Both the position numbers and the translations under genes were made by a program. From NCBI GenBank assembly GCA_031553915.1, contig JAVBKT010000002.1:62001-126000 (forward strand): DNA of 64,000 nt. The letters are read 5' to 3'. Source of the DNA: HGM13862 sp031553915. Lineage in GTDB: Bacteria > Bacillota > Dehalobacteriia > UBA4068. Shown here piece after piece: positions 58,927-64,000 of the stretch (the stretch's first letter is position 1; every line of letters starts with the position of its first letter). The notes under the pieces are model-generated. The model saw only the letters and a list, made by a program, of their open reading frames with translations, had not been told where the DNA came from and searched no databases.

Positions 58927-59961
58927 TCAGATAATCGTCCCGCCGCCGAGCAGGATATCATTGTCATAAAAAACCGCGGATTGACCGGGTGTGACTGCCC
59001 AAACAGGCTCGGAAAAGTCAATTTTTGCGCTATCATCTTCCTGGGTGATTGTTGCCCAAACAGGCTCCGCCTTATAGCGCACCCGAACCAATGCCTTAAG
59101 CGGCTCCGTTAAACTGCCAAATGTCAAAAAACGCAAATCATTGACCCGCGCGCTTTGGCTGAGCAATTCTTCTCTTTGGCCCAAAATTAAGTGGTTGTTA
59201 CCTGTATTAATACCAGTGACATAGGCCGGATAGCCAAGCGCGACATCAATACCTTTTCTTTGCCCCAGGGTATAATGGCTCAGCCCTTTGTGCTGCCCCA
59301 AGATATGGCCGTCTTGATCAATAATGTCACCTGGTTCAGCCTTGATATCAGCAAATTTGCTCAGGCAATTGCGATAATCGCCGTCTTCAATAAAACAAAT
59401 ATCATAGCTGTCCTTTTGCGCGGCTGAGGCCAGGCCCTCTTTGACAGCTAAGGACCTCACCTCATTTTTGCTGTATTCACCCAAAGGGAAAAGTGATTTG
59501 GCCAAAATTTCCGGCGCCAGCTTATACATGAAATATGTTTGATCTTTTTCATCTGCAAGAGCGCGCTGCAGAGTAAAGCAGTCATTATAACTCACCTTGC
59601 GCACATAATGCCCTGTTGCTAAATAAGACGCGCCCAATTCCGTCATCAGCGGCAAAAAGACCGGAAACTTCAGCCGCGCATTACACTCTACGCAGGGATT
59701 TGGCGTACGGCCAGAAGAATATTCGTCGACAAAAGGCTGTATCACCTGCTGCTGAAAAAGACTTTTAGCTTCAATAAGATAATGCGGGATAGCCAATTGC
59801 TGGCAGATTTGGGCGGCTTGCTCCGCGGAACGGCCATAGCCGGTGACAATGGTGGCGCCAACAACATCGTAGCCTGCTTCAAGCAACAATAAAGCGGCAA
59901 CGGAACTATCCACGCCGCCGCTCATCGCAACTATTACTTTGTTATTATTGTTTGTCTTCAT
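58927..59961 (-). CDS. mnmA: tRNA-specific 2-thiouridylase MnmA
   Basis: A 344-residue PP-loop enzyme that thiolates U34 of Lys, Glu and Gln tRNAs. PP-loop VAMSGGVDSSVAALLL (11-26), first catalytic Cys90 in GRTPNPCVECN and second Cys189 in DSYDICFIEDG are in place; the C-terminal barrel ends in PGQSAVFYDNDILLGGGTI. Sulfur normally comes from a cysteine desulfurase, often the adjacent nifS, which is missing here. Overlaps the NifU-like gene by 17 bases. Confidence 0.95.
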   Translation of the reverse strand: MKTNNNNKVIVAMSGGVDSSVAALLLLEAGYDVVGATIVTGYGRSAEQAAQICQQLAIPHYLIEAKSLFQQQVIQPFVDEYSSGRTPNPCVECNARLKFPVFLPLMTELGASYLATGHYVRKVSYNDCFTLQRALADEKDQTYFMYKLAPEILAKSLFPLGEYSKNEVRSLAVKEGLASAAQKDSYDICFIEDGDYRNCLSKFADIKAEPGDIIDQDGHILGQHKGLSHYTLGQRKGIDVALGYPAYVTGINTGNNHLILGQREELLSQSARVNDLRFLTFGSLTEPLKALVRVRYKAEPVWATITQEDDSAKIDFSEPVWAVTPGQSAVFYDNDILLGGGTII

Positions 59962-60310
59962 AATTTTTTATCGCCTGCTGCAAGGCAGCTATTGCCAGAG
60001 CTGCACAATTTATCTGTGCTGGCGGCAGGTCGCCCAGCGCAACAACAATATCCTCACTGACCAGCGCTTTGGCATATGCCAGGCTCTGATTAACAATCAT
60101 CGTTGTTAGAATGCTGGAGGCGGCAATCGCCGCCGCATTGCCAAAAGTTTTAAAACGCGCCTCTTTAATAAGATTATCTTCGATGGCCAAAAAAACAAAA
60201 ATTTTATCGCCATTATCGCTGAGCGGGCTTTCCCCTTTGGCCGAGGCCTCAGCTAGCTCGCCAAGATTACGCGGATGATTGAAGTGGTCAATAACCGTTT
60301 CATTATACAT
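59945..60310 (-). CDS. NifU/IscU N-terminal-domain protein lacking two cluster cysteines
   Basis: A 121-residue protein with the IscU/NifU scaffold fold (MYNETVIDHFNHPRNLGEL at the start). The three scaffold cysteines are expected in (D/C)CGD, FGCGAAIA and HC(S/A)-LA. Here they read SDNGDKI (Asn33), FGNAAAIA (Asn58) and INCAALA (Cys102 kept); the nearby Asp35 is retained. It therefore should not assemble a normal [2Fe-2S] cluster. It is translationally overlapped with mnmA, so a role in sulfur transfer to MnmA or a relic state are both possible. Confidence 0.82.
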   Translation of the reverse strand: MYNETVIDHFNHPRNLGELAEASAKGESPLSDNGDKIFVFLAIEDNLIKEARFKTFGNAAAIAASSILTTMIVNQSLAYAKALVSEDIVVALGDLPPAQINCAALAIAALQQAIKNYEDKQ

Positions 60311-60371
60311 GAATGCTTCCTTTCCCCCAGAACATCAACAGAAACACTCAGGTATCATAGCATCGGGCCTG

Positions 60372-61718
60372 CTATTTGTCAAGGTCGTTCTTCTTTTTAC
60401 GCAGATTTGCCAAGAGTTCCGCTATTTTTTTCTCTTTTCCGTTTTCCGAAGGATGATAGTAAACTTTATCTTTGAACTCATCCGGCAAATATTGCTGCTT
60501 GGTATAATGCCCGGGATAATCATGCGGGTATTTGTAGCCTTTGCCGTGACCTAGAACTTTTGCCCCTTTGTAGCTGGTGTCACGCAGATGCATGGGTACG
60601 CCGGAGAAAGGCTTATTATAAATATCAGCGATCGCTTCTTCAATACCAATATAAGCGCAGTTTGATTTGGGCGCGGTGGCCACATAGACCGCCGCCTCAG
60701 CCAGGGCAATCCTGGCCTCGGGCCAGCCGACATAATGCACTGCCTCAGCCGCTGATACAGCCAGGGTGAGCGCAAAGGGATCTGCCAAGCCCACATCCTC
60801 CGCCGCGCAGATGATTATCCTTCTGGCGATGAATTCCGGCGCTTCGCCAGCCTCAGTCATTCTCGCCAGCCAATGTAATGTTGCGTCAGGATCAGAGCCG
60901 CGCATGCTTTTGATAAAGGCGGAGATCACATCATAATGCCAGTCGCCTTTTTTATCATAGCTGACATTGCGCTGCTGAATACTCTCTTCAGCAATGCGCA
61001 AATCTATATGGCGCAGGCCACTCTCATCAGCGGGAGTAGTAATAGCTGCCAGCTCCAGGGCATTATATGCTGTTCGCGCATCACCATTGCTGGCAGAGGC
61101 CCAATGAGACAAAGCGTCTTCGTCAACCTGTAAATTATATTCAGCCAGCCCCCGCTCATCCGTAATAGCCTTTTTTAATAAAGATAAAATCTGCTCATCC
61201 GCTAACGCCTTGAGCCTGAAAATACGTGAGCGGGAAATCAAGGCGTTATTAACCTCAAAATAGGGATTCTCGGTGGTGGCGCCAATCAAAATGATGGTGC
61301 CGTTTTCCACCGCGGGCAACAGCGCATCCTGCTGAGTTTTATTAAAACGGTGAATTTCATCGATGAAAAGCACGGTAACTCTGCCATAAAATTTCTGCTC
61401 ATCTTTGGCAAAGCTAATCGTCTCACGGATATCAGCGATACCGGCGCTGACCGCGGAAATGGTCTTAAAATTTCCCCCGGTAGTATTGGCAATAATCTCC
61501 GCTAAAGTCGTCTTGCCGCAGCCGGGCGGGCCCCAAAAATTGACTGAGGAAAGCTGATCCGCCTCAATCGCGCGCCGCAGCAGCCGTCCTGGGCCGACAA
61601 TTTCTTCCTGGCCGACAAATTCGTCCAAAGTCCGGGGCCGCATGCGTGCAGCCAGCGGCACTGCTTTATTTCTTTGTTCTATGTTGGCATTATCAAAAAG
61701 ATCCATTTTTCTTTCCAT
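60372..61718 (-). CDS. rarA: Replication-associated recombination protein A (RarA/MgsA)
   Basis: A 448-residue AAA+ ATPase acting at stalled forks. Walker A FWGPPGCGKTTLAEII, Walker B VLFIDEIHRFNKTQQDALLPAVE, sensor GATTENPYFEVNNALISRSRIF and the C-terminal tetramerisation domain (ISAFIKSMRGSDPDATLHWLARM; VGWPEARIALAEAAVYVATAPKSN). The N-terminal DnaN-like contact MDLFD follows. A second ATG at 61706 also has a fair ribosome site, so the first four residues are uncertain. Confidence 0.95.
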   Translation of the reverse strand: MERKMDLFDNANIEQRNKAVPLAARMRPRTLDEFVGQEEIVGPGRLLRRAIEADQLSSVNFWGPPGCGKTTLAEIIANTTGGNFKTISAVSAGIADIRETISFAKDEQKFYGRVTVLFIDEIHRFNKTQQDALLPAVENGTIILIGATTENPYFEVNNALISRSRIFRLKALADEQILSLLKKAITDERGLAEYNLQVDEDALSHWASASNGDARTAYNALELAAITTPADESGLRHIDLRIAEESIQQRNVSYDKKGDWHYDVISAFIKSMRGSDPDATLHWLARMTEAGEAPEFIARRIIICAAEDVGLADPFALTLAVSAAEAVHYVGWPEARIALAEAAVYVATAPKSNCAYIGIEEAIADIYNKPFSGVPMHLRDTSYKGAKVLGHGKGYKYPHDYPGHYTKQQYLPDEFKDKVYYHPSENGKEKKIAELLANLRKKKNDLDK

Positions 61719-61766
61719 TTTCTTTCTTTTTTCTTTCCTTATCGCTATCTCATCATCGCTATATCA

Positions 61767-62465
61767 CTATCGCTGCAAAACATCTGCTATGATGGCGCCG
61801 GCCATCATCAATCCGGCAACTGAAGGCACAAAAGAGATGCTGCCAATAGCGTCACCAGCAGCTGGCAAAGGCTGCTCGGTGCTAAAGACCACTTTAACAC
61901 CCTTGGTGATACCACGTTCTTTCAACTGCTTGCGCATATTTTTGGCCAGCGGGCAACCATGCGTCTGGCTAATATCCGCTATCTCAAACTTAGTGGGATC
62001 AAGTCTCCGGCCCGCGCCCATGGCGGAAATCAGCGGTACCCCTTGCTGATAGGCGTATTCGATCAAAGCCAGTTTGCCCGGCACATAGTCAATAGCATCG
62101 CCGATATAATCGCAACCTTTGAATAAGGCGGCAAAATCGGTGTTCACATCAATAAACTGCTTGGATATCTGCACCCGGCAGGCAGGATTAATATCCGCTA
62201 TCCGTTGGGCAATAACATCTGCTTTGTCTTGACCGATGGTGCTATGCAAAGCGCAGAGCTGGCGGTTGATATTTGATACTGCCACCTGGTCAAAATCGAT
62301 TAGAACTAAGCTGCCAATTGCCGCGCGCGCCAAGGCCTCTGCCAGATAAGAGCCTACGCCGCCCAGGCCGCAGATGGCAATTTTAGCAGCGGTGAGCTTA
62401 ACCAGCCCCTGCTCGCCAATCAGCGCTTGTTCACGGACAAAAATTTCATCTGACGAATAGCTCAT
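61767..62465 (-). CDS. tcdA: tRNA threonylcarbamoyladenosine dehydratase (TcdA)
   Basis: A 232-residue ThiF/E1-like ATP-dependent enzyme that cyclises t6A37 in tRNA. ATP loop ICGLGGVGSYLAEALARAAIG (about 31-50), DFDQVAVSNINRQ, DAIDYVPGKLALIEYA and TEQPLP match the CsdL/YgdL group. Overlaps rluD by four bases. Confidence 0.9.
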   Translation of the reverse strand: MSYSSDEIFVREQALIGEQGLVKLTAAKIAICGLGGVGSYLAEALARAAIGSLVLIDFDQVAVSNINRQLCALHSTIGQDKADVIAQRIADINPACRVQISKQFIDVNTDFAALFKGCDYIGDAIDYVPGKLALIEYAYQQGVPLISAMGAGRRLDPTKFEIADISQTHGCPLAKNMRKQLKERGITKGVKVVFSTEQPLPAAGDAIGSISFVPSVAGLMMAGAIIADVLQR

Positions 62466-63388
62466 TCTCGATGATCCTCCGCGCGGAATTCGCTTAAAAA
62501 TTGCTGGAAATAACCTGGCAAAGGGCTGTCAAATTGCAGCTGTTCGCCACTGATCGGGTGGAGAAAACCCAAGGTTTTGGCATGCAGAGCTTGTCCCTTC
62601 AACTGGTACTTTTCTTTGCGGCGGCCGTAGACCGGGTCGCCTAGGAGCGGGTGGCTCAAATGCGCCATATGCACCCGTATTTGATGCGTGCGCCCGGTTT
62701 CCAGCTGTAGCTCAATATAAGTCATATCAGCCACAGCAAAGCGTTCCAGCACCTGATAATTGGTGATAGCGTCTTTACCGTTTTTCAGCTCTACAGCCAT
62801 TTTTTTGCGGTCGCGTGGATGGCGGCCGATCGGCGCGTCAATTATCCCTTTATCCTCAGCGATAATGCCATGCACCAAAGCGCGGTAAATGCGGGTGATC
62901 TGATGGTTTTTCCATTGCCGGATTAAGCCCAAATGGGCATTATCATTTTTGGCCGCCACCAGAATACCGGAAGTATCCTTATCAATACGGTGTACAATAC
63001 CCGGGCGGATCACGCCATTGATGCCGGACAAATCGCCGCAATGATAGAGCAGAGCATTAACCAAGGTGCCCTCCCTGTGCCCTGCTGCCGGGTGAACCAC
63101 CAGTCCTTGAGGCTTGTTGATCACAATAATATCGCTGTCCTCATAGAGGATATCCAAGGCAATATCTTCCGCCACCGCTGCCATCGCTTCCGCCGCTTTG
63201 ATATTAATAGTGATAATATCCTCCGCCAGCAGCTTGTAGCCGGTTTTTACTGCCTGATCATTGACCAGCACATCGCCCTTTTTGATCAGGGTTTGGATAT
63301 ATGAGCGGGAAAAATCAGCAAATTCGCCGGCCAAATACATGTCCAAGCGCTCCCCTATCCCTTGCTTTTCGATCTTAATTTCCGTCAT
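62462..63388 (-). CDS. rluD: RluD-type 23S rRNA pseudouridine synthase
   Basis: A 308-residue pseudouridine synthase: N-terminal S4 domain (about 12-65), catalytic Asp136 in RPGIVHRIDKDTSGILV, and MAHLSHPLLGDPVYG. In Firmicutes YlyB sits next to lspA exactly as here. The precise rRNA position modified cannot be read. Confidence 0.92.
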   Translation of the reverse strand: MTEIKIEKQGIGERLDMYLAGEFADFSRSYIQTLIKKGDVLVNDQAVKTGYKLLAEDIITINIKAAEAMAAVAEDIALDILYEDSDIIVINKPQGLVVHPAAGHREGTLVNALLYHCGDLSGINGVIRPGIVHRIDKDTSGILVAAKNDNAHLGLIRQWKNHQITRIYRALVHGIIAEDKGIIDAPIGRHPRDRKKMAVELKNGKDAITNYQVLERFAVADMTYIELQLETGRTHQIRVHMAHLSHPLLGDPVYGRRKEKYQLKGQALHAKTLGFLHPISGEQLQFDSPLPGYFQQFLSEFRAEDHRE

Positions 63389-63393
63389 TTTTT

Positions 63394-63873
63394 TTAACTA
63401 CCTTCATTGTTTTTAACTGCTTTTTTCTTCTCCAGCAAAGAGCCTGGTTTGCCAAAGAGCAGCATAATACAGATGGCAACCACTGAGACGCAAATGCAGC
63501 TATCCGCAACATTAAATATCGGGAACCAGCCCAAATCAGCAAAATCAATCACCGCGCCCAAATAAAGGCGGTCAATAAAATTGCCCAGCATGCCGCCGAC
63601 AAATAAGGCAATGAAAATTCGAAACAGCTTCATCTCCTTGGGTATATACCTCAGCGAAATCAGCACCAGAACCAGGACAATAACAGTGATGGCAATAAAT
63701 ATCCACCGCTGCCCTTGTAAAATAGAAAAGCTGGCGCCATCATTTAGCACATAAGTAAAATCAAGAAAATTGGGAATCACGCTCACGCTTTCCCCGAGGG
63801 CCAGCGAGTGGACAATCAGCTGCTTGCTCAGTTGGTCCACAATAATGACAGCTGCCATAATAAGCCAAATCAT
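63394..63873 (-). CDS. lspA: Lipoprotein signal peptidase
   Basis: A 159-residue membrane aspartyl protease with four hydrophobic segments; GGMLGNFIDRLYLGAVIDF and FNVADSCICVSV hold the two catalytic Asp residues. It cleaves lipoprotein precursors such as the PrsA of this window. The C-terminus has a basic tail (KKKAVKNN). Five bases before rluD. Confidence 0.95.
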   Translation of the reverse strand: MIWLIMAAVIIVDQLSKQLIVHSLALGESVSVIPNFLDFTYVLNDGASFSILQGQRWIFIAITVIVLVLVLISLRYIPKEMKLFRIFIALFVGGMLGNFIDRLYLGAVIDFADLGWFPIFNVADSCICVSVVAICIMLLFGKPGSLLEKKKAVKNNEGS

Positions 63874-63897
63874 AGTTACTCCTTTATGCTCAAAAAT

Positions 63898-64000
63898 TTA
63901 ATAGATGCCGCCTTTACGGACATTTTCAATATATTCTAACAGGTCGGCAATAAAATTGCCCAAAATCGGCAGATTCATCACATCCAGCTGACGGAGAATT
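63898..64000 (-). CDS. C-terminal end of a DUF5665-like gene (partial)
   Basis: Thirty-three codons plus stop at the right edge. The residues contain LDVMNLPILGNFIADLLEYI, which resembles the end of DUF5665 membrane proteins often encoded next to lspA. The rest of the gene is outside the window; 24 bases separate it from lspA. Confidence 0.55.
   Translation of the reverse strand, partial: ILRQLDVMNLPILGNFIADLLEYIENVRKGGIY

Overview
The window (64 kb, mid-GC) reads as chromosome of a spore-forming, clostridial-type Bacillota. The evidence is SpoVT and SpoIID, a GatCAB amidotransferase, a single-operon type II fatty acid pathway that uses the FMN enoyl reductase FabK, short-form HisG with HisZ, the RqcP-MazG-SpoVT and GlmU-Prs-Pth-Mfd gene orders known from Bacillus and Clostridium, and strong Shine-Dalgarno sequences with frequent TTG or GTG starts. 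FprA and a ferredoxin-tailed aldo/keto reductase suggest an anaerobe. The species cannot be named from this sequence. There is no rRNA, phage, transposase or CRISPR array.

Layout: 0-1.8 kb rqcP, mazG, spoVT (minus). 1.9-5.3 kb gatCAB (plus). 5.3-7.2 kb flavodoxin-like protein, ZIP transporter, PEBP protein. 7.3-17.0 kb one fatty acid operon on the minus strand (acpP, accBCDA, fabH, fabK, fabD, fabG, fabF, fabZ, then a MarR regulator that is probably FabT-like). Next to it, 17.1-17.9 kb bioY under a textbook BirA operator, supplying biotin for AccB. 17.9-19.2 kb an ArsB/NhaD-type transporter. 19.4-19.8 kb tRNA-Pro(GGG) and a small gene behind it. 19.8-23.3 kb hom-thrB-lysC. 23.5-31.8 kb a complete, tightly overlapped histidine operon (hisZGDCBHAF-IE-hisK). 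31.8-34.9 kb xdhC, fprA, ppa. 35.1-38.3 kb an ECF sigma/anti-sigma pair and a doubly degenerate GGDEF/HD-GYP protein. 38.4-41.4 kb murA, spoIID, a DfsB-like protein. 41.5-50.4 kb prsA, mfd, pth, a PRC-barrel protein (opposite strand), prs, glmU. 50.5-52.2 kb a large structured non-coding element, then corA with a structured leader. 52.2-64 kb (minus) DUF1292, ruvX, aldo/keto reductase, ireB, alaS, an AI-2E family permease, two small envelope or sporulation-type proteins, mnmA, a NifU-like protein, rarA, tcdA, rluD, lspA and the end of a DUF5665-like gene.

The most unusual parts are: (1) the 50.50-50.99 kb intergenic element, which has imperfect terminal inverted repeats, a 16-bp internal inverted repeat, a 21-bp hairpin and three hairpin repeats with compensatory base changes, one related end sequence recurring in front of alaS; (2) the corA leader, with a 24-codon upstream ORF on a near-perfect Shine-Dalgarno, a three-segment helix, a possible pseudoknot and an anti-SD/SD switch; (3) a NifU/IscU-like protein that has lost two of three cluster-ligand cysteines in a locus where nifS is also missing.
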